Shown here one piece after another: positions 18,014 through 27,436 of a DNA stretch of 59,717 nucleotides (positions are counted from its first letter, which is position 1; every line of letters begins with the position of its first letter). Below the pieces are notes generated by a model. That model was not told the DNA's origin, searched no databases, and saw nothing but the letters and a program-made list of their open reading frames with translations. Both the position numbers and the translations under genes were made by a program. Origin of the DNA: Sulfurimonas sp. SAG-AH-194-C21 (GTDB lineage: Bacteria; Campylobacterota; Campylobacteria; Campylobacterales; Sulfurimonadaceae); contig NZ_JAEMVC010000010.1 of assembly GCF_029215985.1 (NCBI RefSeq), forward strand, positions 1 to 59,717, read 5' to 3'.

Positions 18014-19678
18014 TTAGTTAAAAGCTCTATTAAGTGCACAAAACATCGCTTTGATGGAGGCAGTTGCTATATCACTGTCTTTACCAGCTCCAAAACAAGA
18101 ACTCATTTCGCCTGTTTGTAGTTCAATGTAAGCTATGGCAGTAGCACTACTTTTTTCACCACAAGAGTGCTCAGAGTAGGAGTTGATACTAAACTCATTT
18201 TTATAGTTCTCTCTCAAGGCATCTCGACAAGCATCGATTGGCCCATTTCCTTCTCCATTAGCTGTAATCTCTTCACCCTTGTACTTATAAGTAAGCATAC
18301 ACTTCGATGTTTTATTATCAGAAGTAAGTATAAAATCGATTAAAGATATATTTTCTTTAACATTAAAATATGTATCTTCAAAGATACTCAGAATCTCTTT
18401 AGAACTAAGTACTCTAGCTTCCTCGTCTGTCACCGCTTGTACTATATTTCCTATCTCAGGATGCATAGGTTTTGGCAGTTGGTATCCATATTCTTTTTCT
18501 AAGATATAAGCCACACCACCTTTTCCAGACTGAGAGTTTATACGGATAACCGACTCATAAGTACGACCAACATCAGCAGGATCAATAGGTAAGTACGGAA
18601 CTTCCCACAAGGTATCCTCTTTACTTTTTTGATATGCTAAACCTTTGTTGATAGCATCTTGATGAGAGCCACTAAACGCAGTGTAAACTAACTCACCAAC
18701 ATAAGGGTGTCTCACGTGTGTCTCTATCTCTGTACACTTCTCTACTATTGCTAATACTTCATCTATGTTAGTGAAGTCAAGTTTAGAGTCTATACCTTGT
18801 GTTGTAAGGTTTAGAGCAAGTGTAATGATGTCTACATTACCTGTTCGCTCACCATTGCTCAAAAGTGTTCCCTCTACTCTATCAGCTCCCGCTAAAAGTG
18901 CTAGTTCAGTAGCGGCTACTGAAGTTCCTCTATCATTGTGTGTATGCGTTGAGATAATTACATTTTCACGATTATCTAAGTGCCCAGCCATCCACTCTAT
19001 CTGATCTGCATAGATGTTTGGTGTTGCCATTTCAACTGTTGCTGGTAAGTTTATGATAACTTTTCGCTCGTGGCTTATACCCCAACAAGCTGTAACAGCA
19101 TTAGATATATCAGCAGCAAATTCAAGCTCAGTTCCTGTAAAACTCTCAGGTGAGTACTCTAGAAATATCTTTCCATCATGTTTTTTCTCATATTCTTTTA
19201 CAATCTCAACACCAGCTATTGCCAAAGCAGTTATCTCTTCTTTAGTTTTACCAAAAACTATCTTTCTTTGTGCCACAGATGTTGAGTTATATAAATGCAC
19301 AGTAGCTTTTTTAACACCCTTAAGTGCCTCAAAAGTCTTCGCTATTAAATGTTCACGTGCCTGGACTAAAACTTGAACAGTAACATCATCAGGGATTAAG
19401 TTGTCATCTACAAGACGGCGTAAAAAATCAAACTCGACTTTTGAAGCAGAAGGAAAACCGACCTCTATTTCTTTAAATCCGAGTTTAAGTAAGAGTCTGA
19501 AAAGTTCAAGTTTTTTAGTCATATCCATTGGGTTGATAAGTGCTTGATTACCATCACGTAAATCTACACTACACCACATAGGAGCATCGGTAATTGTTTT
19601 TGTAGGCCAAACTCTGTTTGGTAACTCTATTGAAGGGTACGCTCTGTACTTGCCCTTAGGAATTGTTTGATTCAACAT
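18014..19678 (-). CDS. leuA: 2-isopropylmalate synthase (type 2 LeuA)
   Basis: This 554-residue enzyme performs the first committed step of leucine synthesis, acetyl-CoA plus 2-oxoisovalerate. The TIM barrel begins APMWCSVDLRDGNQAL, with the metal/catalytic Arg-Asp, and continues with IEVGFPSAS and the metal-binding STHTHNDRGTS. The C-terminal part (about 420-554) is the regulatory LeuA dimer domain, where leucine binds. The long form starting with KYRAYPSIELPNRVWP is typical of the fungal-like type 2 LeuA. A ribosome site AAGGA precedes the ATG by six bases. Confidence 0.96.
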   Translation of the reverse strand: MLNQTIPKGKYRAYPSIELPNRVWPTKTITDAPMWCSVDLRDGNQALINPMDMTKKLELFRLLLKLGFKEIEVGFPSASKVEFDFLRRLVDDNLIPDDVTVQVLVQAREHLIAKTFEALKGVKKATVHLYNSTSVAQRKIVFGKTKEEITALAIAGVEIVKEYEKKHDGKIFLEYSPESFTGTELEFAADISNAVTACWGISHERKVIINLPATVEMATPNIYADQIEWMAGHLDNRENVIISTHTHNDRGTSVAATELALLAGADRVEGTLLSNGERTGNVDIITLALNLTTQGIDSKLDFTNIDEVLAIVEKCTEIETHVRHPYVGELVYTAFSGSHQDAINKGLAYQKSKEDTLWEVPYLPIDPADVGRTYESVIRINSQSGKGGVAYILEKEYGYQLPKPMHPEIGNIVQAVTDEEARVLSSKEILSIFEDTYFNVKENISLIDFILTSDNKTSKCMLTYKYKGEEITANGEGNGPIDACRDALRENYKNEFSINSYSEHSCGEKSSATAIAYIELQTGEMSSCFGAGKDSDIATASIKAMFCALNRAFN

Positions 19679-19741
19679 TGTGAATCCTTTATAACTTGAA
19701 ATTTTAAATAACAGACTCTTACATTTGTTATTAATATGCGA

Positions 19742-19747
19742 ATTATA
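19742..19747 (-). promoter_or_regulatory. -10 hexamer of the leuA promoter
   Basis: On the minus strand GCTATAATTCG carries a perfect TATAAT about 63 bases before the leuA ATG. The leader between has no visible attenuator peptide or strong hairpin. Confidence 0.5.
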
Positions 19748-19759
19748 GCTAATTTGTTG

Positions 19760-20713
19760 TTATAAAGGTATTTTTAGGGAGAAGCAGGCTCCATTATTTA
19801 TATTTTTTACACTGAGTGTTCCACCCATTTTTTGAGCTATTTGTGTACTCATATATAAACCTATCCCAGTACCTTTACCTTCTGCTTTACTTGTCACTTC
19901 TGGTTTAAAAATATCATTGATGATTTTGTTAGGAACACCACCGGCACTATCTTCAATAGTAAAATAGTTATAGCCATCTTTTTGATAAAAATTGATGATT
20001 ATATGTCGCTCTTTAATATCGTTATCATTAAAAGCATCTTTGGCATTATTTATGATATTTAAAACGAGATGTTTAAACTCATTTTCATTCCCATAGAGTA
20101 AAATCTCTTTATCACTCTGTATATCAATTTGAATATTGTTATGTAAAAACTCATCTTTTACCAAAACCATAACAGATTGTAAACTTCGTTTGATTCCAAA
20201 GTTCTCTTTTGTTTGACTTGGTCTAAAAAAGTTTCTAAACTCACTGAGTGTAGTAACCATATGCTGTATCTGAACCTGTGCATCATCAGTGAGTTCATTT
20301 ATGTATTCTTGAGTAATAAGTCCATTTTCATAATCATCTCGTAGCATATCAGACATCATAGAGAGGGCATTGAGTGGTTGTTTCCATTGATGTGCAACGG
20401 CATCCATCATCTCACCCATTGCTGCCATTTTTGCTTGTTGTTCATAGCGTTTTTGTGCATCTTGCGTTTGTTTTATTTGCTGTGCTATTCTCTCTTCTAA
20501 ACTCTGATTGAGTTGGTCTAGAGAGGTCTGTTTTTCATTGTATCTATTGAGAAATATCTCAAGTAGTATATCTAAGTCGTAGCGATGACTAGAGTTAGCA
20601 CTCTTTTTTACAGCATCTAATAAATCTTCAGTACCCAACTGAGCATACTTGCCTCTTGGATTTTCTCTGCGTTTAATTATTGAATTTTTATTTGCAAAAG
20701 GATTTTCATTCAT
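19760..20713 (-). CDS. Soluble histidine kinase (HQWKQPL type)
   Basis: This 317-residue protein has no membrane segment or recognised sensor domain. The N-terminal 65 residues are unassigned and a coiled coil covers about 65-100. The kinase core then has the H-box DAVAHQWKQPLNALSMM, HATPase N-box (HLVLNIINNAKDAF), EDSAGGVP and GKGTGIGLYMS. The HQW(R/K)QPL H-box is very common in Campylobacterota sensor kinases. It has no adjacent response regulator. TATAAT at 20722-20727 (minus) lies only nine bases before the ATG and no Shine-Dalgarno is visible, so the mRNA may be nearly leaderless. Confidence 0.9.
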   Translation of the reverse strand: MNENPFANKNSIIKRRENPRGKYAQLGTEDLLDAVKKSANSSHRYDLDILLEIFLNRYNEKQTSLDQLNQSLEERIAQQIKQTQDAQKRYEQQAKMAAMGEMMDAVAHQWKQPLNALSMMSDMLRDDYENGLITQEYINELTDDAQVQIQHMVTTLSEFRNFFRPSQTKENFGIKRSLQSVMVLVKDEFLHNNIQIDIQSDKEILLYGNENEFKHLVLNIINNAKDAFNDNDIKERHIIINFYQKDGYNYFTIEDSAGGVPNKIINDIFKPEVTSKAEGKGTGIGLYMSTQIAQKMGGTLSVKNINNGACFSLKIPL

Positions 20714-20810
20714 AGGTATAGATTATAACACAAGATTGTGATAAAAAGATAAGAAGTGAGAATATTGGATTATAAAGAGAGTTAAAACGAGGGCAAACCT
20801 CGTTTTAAAA

Positions 20811-22241
20811 TTAGCACTGGTATGTAGTTTTAAACTCATAAGCAGTTGGACGACCCTCATCAGGGAAAACGTCACGATCAAATTTATATGCTTGGTAAGC
20901 ATTGATAAACTCATCAGTAAATACTGGCTTTAAGAAGTCATTATCACCGATAAGACCCTCTAATGCTGAACGAAGTGTATGTGGCATTTGAGGGATTCCT
21001 CTTTCACGAATCTCATCAAGAGTAAGCTCAAAAAGATCTTCATCCATTGGACCAACAGGAACATCTTTGTTTTTGATACCATCAAGTCCAGCCATCATCA
21101 TAACAGCAAACGCTAAGTAAGGGTTAGCAGTAGAGTCAGGAAAACGCATCTCTAAACGAGTAGCACCCTCACCAGCACCCCATGGAATACGACAAGCAGC
21201 AGAACGGTTTTTAGAAGAGTAAGTAAGAATACTTGGCGCTTCATAACCTGGGATTAAACGCTTGTATGAGTTAGTTGAAGCATTTGTAAATGCAGCAACT
21301 GCATGAGAGTGTTTGAAGATTCCCGCTGCATACTGAAGAGCCATATCAGAAAGATTTCCGTAAGCACCTTCGTTATAGAAAAGGTTTTTACCATTTTTCC
21401 AAAGTGATTGGTGAACGTGCATACCGTTACCGTTGTCACCGTAAAGTGGCTTAGGCATAAATGTAGCAGTCTTACCGTTAAGGTGAGCAATCATTTTTAC
21501 AACATACTTATACTTTTGAACATTATCAGAAGCACCGATGATGTCAGAGTAAACGATACCGATTTCATGCTGACCTTGTGCAACTTCGTGGTGACCAAGA
21601 ACAACTTCAAGACCAACTTGTTCTAGTACTTGCATCATTTCAGCTCTCATATCTACAGCAGAATCAGTTGGAGCAACTGGGAAGTAACCACCCTTAGTTC
21701 CTGGACGGTGTCCAGTGTTGTACATATCTGGGTATGGGTTGTTTGAGTTCCACTCACCCTCTTCAGTATCTACTTTATAACCAGCTTCATTGATGTTATC
21801 AACAAAAGTTACAGAGTCAAACATGAAAAATTCATTCTCAGGACCAAAGTATGCAGCATCAGCTACACCAATATCTTCAGCATGTTTAAGTGCTGCTTTA
21901 GCGATAGAACGTGGACATCTTTCATATGCTTGGTTCTTGTAAATGTCATAAACATCACAAAATACAATAATAGTAGGATCAGCAGTAAATGGATCTAAGA
22001 ACGCAGAACCAACATCAGCTTTAAGTAGCATATCTGACTCATTAATTGGTTGCCATGCTTCAATAGAAGATCCATCAAAAGGAAAACCATTTGCTAGGTT
22101 AGTTTCATTTACCGCAGACATACGGTAACTAAGATGGTGCCATGCACCTTTAATATCTGTAAATCTTAAATCTACAAATTGAACATCATTATCTTCACAA
22201 AATGTAAAGAATTCTTCTATATTATTAACGAATTTACCCAT
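20811..22241 (-). CDS. glnA: Glutamine synthetase, type I
   Basis: This 476-residue enzyme forms glutamine from glutamate, ammonia and ATP. The start at 22241 has an AGGAGA ribosome site and gives [12 protein letters not shown]; the ATG 30 bases upstream does not. Visible motifs are FDGSSIEAW, the Glu-rich metal site [36 protein letters not shown], the ATP-binding/latch region and [16 protein letters not shown]. At the place of the adenylylated Tyr (NLYDLPPEE in E. coli) it has DLFELTLDE, so Phe replaces Tyr and GlnE-type control should not operate. The same loss is known in Helicobacter pylori. Confidence 0.97.
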   Translation of the reverse strand: MGKFVNNIEEFFTFCEDNDVQFVDLRFTDIKGAWHHLSYRMSAVNETNLANGFPFDGSSIEAWQPINESDMLLKADVGSAFLDPFTADPTIIVFCDVYDIYKNQAYERCPRSIAKAALKHAEDIGVADAAYFGPENEFFMFDSVTFVDNINEAGYKVDTEEGEWNSNNPYPDMYNTGHRPGTKGGYFPVAPTDSAVDMRAEMMQVLEQVGLEVVLGHHEVAQGQHEIGIVYSDIIGASDNVQKYKYVVKMIAHLNGKTATFMPKPLYGDNGNGMHVHQSLWKNGKNLFYNEGAYGNLSDMALQYAAGIFKHSHAVAAFTNASTNSYKRLIPGYEAPSILTYSSKNRSAACRIPWGAGEGATRLEMRFPDSTANPYLAFAVMMMAGLDGIKNKDVPVGPMDEDLFELTLDEIRERGIPQMPHTLRSALEGLIGDNDFLKPVFTDEFINAYQAYKFDRDVFPDEGRPTAYEFKTTYQC

Positions 22242-22270
22242 TAAATATCTCCTGATTTTTTTCTGTGACA

Positions 22271-22276
22271 ATTATA
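22271..22276 (-). promoter_or_regulatory. -10 hexamer of the glnA promoter
   Basis: Minus-strand CGATATAATTG gives a perfect TATAAT 29 bases before the glnA ATG at 22241, with AGGAGA between them. No sigma-54 GG-N10-GC element was seen. Confidence 0.55.
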
Positions 22277-22341
22277 TCGGATTATTGAACAATAGAATCT
22301 TTAAGTGTGATTAAAAAGTATGCAGATTAGGAAAAATGTTC

Positions 22342-23610
22342 CTAAAAATCAAAAATATCATCAAGGTTCTCACTTGGATTCTCATGAGTTATAAAAAGAG
22401 CTTTTATCATCCCAACATTACTACTTATTGAACTATCTAAAAAGTCTACAGATGGTGCTCCTGTATAAAATATCATCTCTTTCCAAGTTATAATATCATT
22501 AATGAAAGACTGCATCATTTGAGCTAAATCTTTACTCATCTCTAGAAATGCTTCTGAGTATTCATCTAAGAGGTTTGTGAACTCACTTAATGACTCTGAT
22601 ATCACATTAGCTTCACTTGAGTGGCTTAACATAGTTACTAACTTTTTTACATACTCATTTATAGTATCTATATCTTCTATCTCTAAGTCTGAAGATCCCA
22701 TAAGCATAATTTCAGTGTTTACTTCTGCCAAAATAAATTCAAACTCATTGAGTGTATCTTCACTCATAATATTATATGTTTGCAGAGACTCTTGTAGTAC
22801 TTCAATCTGTTTTATCTCTACACTTGGAGTTGAATGATTTTCTTGAGTTGTCTTCGCAAGTGCAAACGAGATAAAATCTTCTTTTTGTTTATAAGTCACT
22901 CCTTTACAGTGTTTTTTTATCATTGCATTGACAGTCTTGGCAGATAATTTTTTCATATTATCCATACTGAAGTAGAAGAAATTTTCATCTTCTTCTATGT
23001 AAAGATTACATTTATATGATTTTTCTATTTGGAATGTTCCTAAGCCAAATATTAAACTTACAAAGTCGCTTAACTGCTCTATATAGTTTTGAAAATCTAG
23101 TCGCAGGAGTAGTGTTTCCCAAACCTGAGCGAGTTCATCATCTGTAGCTATAAAAAACTTCATTTGATAAGTATAAATATTAGAAGTGAAATTATTGACA
23201 GCTTGTGGCTGAGACTTAGCAGTATTGCGAGAAGAAATTAATATATCATAATTATGCAAACGTTGAATTATGATGGATGAACTTAATGGCTTTCGAATGT
23301 AATCCTCTGCTCCAAAATTTAAGATATTGTTTTTAACATCTTCATCATTTTCTGAGGAGATAACAATTATCATGATGCTAGGATAGAGTTTATGAATGAT
23401 TTTAGTCGCTTCTAGTCCATCCATGATAGGCATAGTTATATCCATAAAGATTAGGTCTATATTGTTTACCTTACATATATCTACAGCTTTAAGCCCATCT
23501 GCTGCACTGTAAACATTACATCGTGTATTATATTTTCTTGTATATTGCACTACTAGTCGTTCTAAAATTTCTCTATTGTCTCTTAAATCATCTACTATTA
23601 GTATATTCAT
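22342..23610 (-). CDS. Receiver domain fused to an undescribed C-terminal domain (paralogue A)
   Basis: This protein is 422 residues from the ATG at 23610, which has a GAAGG ribosome site and overlaps the upstream kinase gene by 23 bases. Residues 1-125 are a receiver domain (ILIVDD, phospho-Asp in LIFMDITMPIMDG, Lys in IRKPLS). The remaining roughly 290 residues match no family I know: a mixed region at about 140-250, then a helical region ending WKEMIF...DFLDSSISSNVGMIK and the acidic-aromatic tail DDIFDF. The genes at 30865-31776 and 38997-40724 share this C-terminal domain. It is last in a four-gene signalling operon and probably takes a phosphate from one of the kinases there. Confidence 0.85.
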   Translation of the reverse strand: MNILIVDDLRDNREILERLVVQYTRKYNTRCNVYSAADGLKAVDICKVNNIDLIFMDITMPIMDGLEATKIIHKLYPSIMIIVISSENDEDVKNNILNFGAEDYIRKPLSSSIIIQRLHNYDILISSRNTAKSQPQAVNNFTSNIYTYQMKFFIATDDELAQVWETLLLRLDFQNYIEQLSDFVSLIFGLGTFQIEKSYKCNLYIEEDENFFYFSMDNMKKLSAKTVNAMIKKHCKGVTYKQKEDFISFALAKTTQENHSTPSVEIKQIEVLQESLQTYNIMSEDTLNEFEFILAEVNTEIMLMGSSDLEIEDIDTINEYVKKLVTMLSHSSEANVISESLSEFTNLLDEYSEAFLEMSKDLAQMMQSFINDIITWKEMIFYTGAPSVDFLDSSISSNVGMIKALFITHENPSENLDDIFDF

Positions 23611-24799
23611 TATTTGAGCCTTCTTTTTTGTTATCAAAGAGGAGAGTGAAACATGCTTTATCATCTATGTTATTTACTACTATATTACTATGAAATCTTT
23701 CTGTAATAATTTTTTTAACAAGATAAAGACCAATCCCATTACCCGCTATTTTTGTTGTATAATCTATATCGAAGATAGTTTCTATTTTATCTGCATCTAT
23801 ACCACCGGCATTATCTATGATTTTTATGATACCTTCATTTTCATTAGTGTCAAGCTCTAAATAGATTTTTGCATTGTCTATGCTTTTGCCAGAAAAAGCT
23901 TCTTTTGCATTATTTATAATGTTGAAAATAATCTGTTGAAACTCATTTTCAATGCCATATACTGAGAAATTATTTTTAATATTTATTTCAATATCTATGC
24001 CTAAGCTTTTAAATGGCATACTTAAAACAGCTACAATCTCTTTTATAACCTTATCAACATTAAACCTATTTTTATTAGTATTACTTTTGTAAAAATTTAA
24101 AAAGTTATCCATAGTTTCACTTAAAAATTGAACCTTATTTATTCCTTTTTTTGTAAAATCTTTTATATACTCTTTACTTAAAGCTTGATAGTCAAACTCC
24201 ATTGCTAAATCTTCAATTAAGAGGGATAAATAATGTAGTGGTTGTCTCCACTGATGTGCAATGATATGTACCATAATGCCAATTTCAGCAGCTTTGTTTT
24301 GCTCAATTAACAAAGACTCTTTTGTTTCTCGTAAAGAAATTTCAGCTGCTATTTTTTTTTCTAAATGTTTTTTGTATGCGAGAATTTCTCTCTCTTGAAG
24401 TATATATTTGATGATTTTTTTGAGCTTAGTCTCTAGTTTTTCAAGGACTACAGGCTTGATTAAATAATACTCAACCCCAAGATTAATAGCTTGGAGTAAA
24501 TAGTCATTATCATTAAACGCACTTGTTACAATTATAGGTATTTCTTTATCAGTTTTCCTTATCTTTTGTATCATTTCTAAACCATTTAAAATAGGCATCT
24601 GTATATCTGTAATGACTATATCAGGAGAAAATTCAAGAAATTTTGCATACCCTTCTTCACCATTTCTTGCAGTAATTACACTATCTACAAAAAAGTTTAA
24701 TATATCTACAAACTCTTCAACTATGCCTATCTCATCTTCTACATATAAGACTACAATGTTTTTATCAATTAGGGTTTTATCAAACAGCAAACTATACAC
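23588..24799 (-). CDS. Receiver-histidine kinase hybrid
   Basis: This 403-residue soluble protein has an N-terminal receiver (about 14-130; LYVEDE, phospho-Asp in IVITDIQMPILNG, Lys in YLIKPV), a coiled coil (135-170) and a kinase core. The H-box is HIIAHQWRQPLHYLS (His about 191), with N-box IIFNIINNAKEAF, DNAGGID and GNGIGLYLV. The receiver-first order suggests that it relays rather than senses directly. It overlaps the HD-GYP gene upstream by eight bases and the receiver protein downstream by 23, so the three are translationally coupled. Confidence 0.92.
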   Translation of the reverse strand: MYSLLFDKTLIDKNIVVLYVEDEIGIVEEFVDILNFFVDSVITARNGEEGYAKFLEFSPDIVITDIQMPILNGLEMIQKIRKTDKEIPIIVTSAFNDNDYLLQAINLGVEYYLIKPVVLEKLETKLKKIIKYILQEREILAYKKHLEKKIAAEISLRETKESLLIEQNKAAEIGIMVHIIAHQWRQPLHYLSLLIEDLAMEFDYQALSKEYIKDFTKKGINKVQFLSETMDNFLNFYKSNTNKNRFNVDKVIKEIVAVLSMPFKSLGIDIEINIKNNFSVYGIENEFQQIIFNIINNAKEAFSGKSIDNAKIYLELDTNENEGIIKIIDNAGGIDADKIETIFDIDYTTKIAGNGIGLYLVKKIITERFHSNIVVNNIDDKACFTLLFDNKKEGSNNEYTNSR

Positions 24800-26600
24800 C
24801 TTCTATCGCATCTTCAAATGACTTTTCAATCTTTAAAAAATCATCGAGATTTTCAAAAAATAGATTGAGTAAAGTTGGATCAAAATGTTTTGCAGAAGCA
24901 TCTTTTAGAAAATCAAGTATGTTATCAAGTGGCCATGCTTTTTTATATACTCTGTCGTGTCCAAGAGCATCAAATACATCTGCTATTGCTGTGATTCGTC
25001 CATATAGATGTATCTCCTCACCGACTAGACCCTTAGGATATCCGCTTCCATCCCATTTTTCATGGTGTGTTAAAGAGATAATGGATGCAGTAGTTAGTAA
25101 AGGTTGATGTGAGCCGTGTAACATGTCAAAACCTATTTGAGAATGAGTCTGCATTATTTTAAACTCTTGGGGAGTAAGTTTTGCAGGTTTGTTTAATATG
25201 TTGTCTGGAATTCCAACCTTTCCTATGTCATGCATTGGAGATGCCATCTTTATCTCTTCTGCTTCTTCCTCAGAGAGTCCATACTTTAAAGCAAGAAGTT
25301 TAGAGTACTCAGCAACTCTTTTGACATGAGCACCTGTCTCTTTTGAACGAGTCTCTCCAATCTCTCCCATCTTATAAATTATTTCACGTTGTGTATTGAT
25401 AATTCCATAATTAAGGTTGACTTTATCGGTAGTATCTGTGAAAAAACATAAAACCTCTTCAACATTACCCATGATGTCTACTATGGGAATAAAAGAGCTA
25501 TTTAAATAGAGTACTTTTCCTGACATACTATTATACTTTAAGGTACCATTCCAAGATATACAATGCTTAATGGACTTTTGAATATGTTTGCGTAGTTTCA
25601 CTTTATCTTCTGACTCATCTAAAAAATCAAAATTAGATTTTCCTTTTATGTCTAAGCCTGTTGCTAAAAGTTTTCTAAAAGCCTTACTAGCTGTGGATAT
25701 GAGGCCATTGATATCTGTATGACAAAATATAGTGTGATTTTGAAGTGCATGTTCATACTCGTTGATAAGTTTTTTATTTTTAACAATGACTGTTTTGCTT
25801 GTTGATAAGTCACTCTGTATGTCTATTTTTTCAAGTTCTCTATGTGTTACATCTTTTCGCAAAGATATAAACTCTGTGATGTTCTCATTTGCATCTAAAA
25901 TAGGTATGATGAGTGAGTCTACAATATAGAACGATCCATCTTTTGCACGATTTACAATAGTACCTCGCCACTCTTTTTTTGAAAGAATAGTTGTCCATAA
26001 ATCTTCAAACAGTTCGTTATCAGTATCTTTATGTCGAACTACATTATGGTTTTTACCAATAAGCTCTGATTGTGTATAACCACTTAACTTACAAAACTTT
26101 TCATTAACATAAGTTATATTTCCATTGATGTCAGCTTTAGAGACGATTTCATTTTGATCTACTATGTACTTATACTGTTCTAAAATATTCCTACTCTCTA
26201 TGAGCTCTTTCTCTGTAATAATATTTTTTGCAATAGAGGAAAGAGCTGTCAGTAATTCATTTAAGTGAATAGGTTTGCTTAAGTAGTAGTGAATGCCTAA
26301 CTTAATGGCTTTATGTAAGTACTCAACTTCATTATAGGCAGAAGATACAATAATTTGAGCAGATGAATCTATCTCTAAGATGGTTTTAGCCATGCTAAGT
26401 CCATCCATTATTGGCATGTTTATATCTGCTAATATGATATCAGGAAGGTGTTTTTGATATAACTCTAAGCCTTCTTTACCATTTTGTCCATGATAAATTT
26501 TTTTTACATACAACTGAAGTATTTCTATTAATTCTGTAGAAACTTTTATATCATCTTCTACATAGAGGAGGGTAATGTTTTGTAAGTTAATATAATCCAA
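24792..26600 (-). CDS. Receiver-PAS-PAS-HD-GYP cyclic di-GMP phosphodiesterase
   Basis: This 602-residue protein has a receiver (about 10-125; LYVEDD, phospho-Asp in IILADINMPIMDG), two PAS domains (about 145-265 and 285-395) and an HD-GYP domain (about 405-575). The HD pair is in SPMHDIGKVGIPD, the following LTHHEKWDGSGYPKGL contains the GYP motif, and ITAIADVFDAL ends the metal site. HD-GYP enzymes hydrolyse cyclic di-GMP to GMP, so this opposes the diguanylate cyclases elsewhere in the window. It is preceded by the NarL-type regulator and followed by a coupled receiver-kinase. Confidence 0.94.
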   Translation of the reverse strand: MDYINLQNITLLYVEDDIKVSTELIEILQLYVKKIYHGQNGKEGLELYQKHLPDIILADINMPIMDGLSMAKTILEIDSSAQIIVSSAYNEVEYLHKAIKLGIHYYLSKPIHLNELLTALSSIAKNIITEKELIESRNILEQYKYIVDQNEIVSKADINGNITYVNEKFCKLSGYTQSELIGKNHNVVRHKDTDNELFEDLWTTILSKKEWRGTIVNRAKDGSFYIVDSLIIPILDANENITEFISLRKDVTHRELEKIDIQSDLSTSKTVIVKNKKLINEYEHALQNHTIFCHTDINGLISTASKAFRKLLATGLDIKGKSNFDFLDESEDKVKLRKHIQKSIKHCISWNGTLKYNSMSGKVLYLNSSFIPIVDIMGNVEEVLCFFTDTTDKVNLNYGIINTQREIIYKMGEIGETRSKETGAHVKRVAEYSKLLALKYGLSEEEAEEIKMASPMHDIGKVGIPDNILNKPAKLTPQEFKIMQTHSQIGFDMLHGSHQPLLTTASIISLTHHEKWDGSGYPKGLVGEEIHLYGRITAIADVFDALGHDRVYKKAWPLDNILDFLKDASAKHFDPTLLNLFFENLDDFLKIEKSFEDAIEGV

Positions 26601-26692
26601 AATTGTAAGTACTCCTCGTGTGAAAAAATATTTACAATTATTGTATCTAAATGTTTAATGCTAAGGATAGTGGACAAAGGATTACAAAAGGG

Positions 26693-27289
26693 CTACTCTA
26701 TTTGGTTTACAAAAGCATACTTGATTAACTCTACATTACTTTGCATTGCAAACTTATCTAAAATTCGTTTTCTGTAGGTACTAACAGTTTTTGGCTTTAT
26801 GTCAAACCTTTGCGCGGTACTAATGGGTTTAACCCCTTTTACGATATCTAGAAAAACTGCATATTCTCTTTTGGATAGTTTTGTGTGTAAATCTTGCTTA
26901 AGAGTGATTAGATGAAGATTTGAAGAGATTTTGTCTAAAATATCAGTATATTGTATCGGTTTTATTAAATAAGCTGTGGCTTTTAAATCTATAGCCTTTT
27001 GAAGCATTTCCACTTCCCCGAAAGCTGTTGTAAATACTACTAAAGAATTGTGATTTATTTTTCTTATCTCGCGGAGCATTTCAAGTCCATTCATGTCAGG
27101 CATTTTAATATCTGTTAAGACGACATCAGGCTTATGTTTAACAAACATCGCTAGTCCAGAGTGACCATTATCAGCTTGATAAACATGTTTAAAATCAATA
27201 CTAAGCATAGAGGCTAGAGCTTCTCTAGCTTGGAGCTCATCTTCAACAATTAAAATAGTAATATTTGAATAGTCGATTTTTTCTTTCAT
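26693..27289 (-). CDS. NarL/FixJ-type response regulator
   Basis: This 198-residue regulator has a receiver domain (about 8-122; ILIVEDE, phospho-Asp in VVLTDIKMPDMNG, Lys in YLIKPI) and a LuxR-type helix-turn-helix (about 137-198; LSKREYAVFLDIVKG, then DIKPKTVSTYRKRILDKF). It is the first gene of the minus-strand signalling operon and lies divergent from the NCS1-kinase fusion across a 147-base gap, which makes that kinase its most likely partner. Confidence 0.92.
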   Translation of the reverse strand: MKEKIDYSNITILIVEDELQAREALASMLSIDFKHVYQADNGHSGLAMFVKHKPDVVLTDIKMPDMNGLEMLREIRKINHNSLVVFTTAFGEVEMLQKAIDLKATAYLIKPIQYTDILDKISSNLHLITLKQDLHTKLSKREYAVFLDIVKGVKPISTAQRFDIKPKTVSTYRKRILDKFAMQSNVELIKYAFVNQIE

Positions 27290-27436
27290 AGTGTCAAATA
27301 TTTTACTTGATATATTGTTAAACTAAACTGATTTATTCACTTTTTTAAACTTTAAACTAGAGTATAAAACTTATATCTTATTAATATAGTGTTTTTTAGG
27401 TAAAATAATGTTTAAAATAAATATTTATGGATAAAT

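Noticed and set aside
22327..22345. Inverted repeat TTAGGAA/TTCCTAA at the end of paralogue A as a terminator
   Set aside because: It overlaps the stop codon and is not followed by a T-run on the minus strand.
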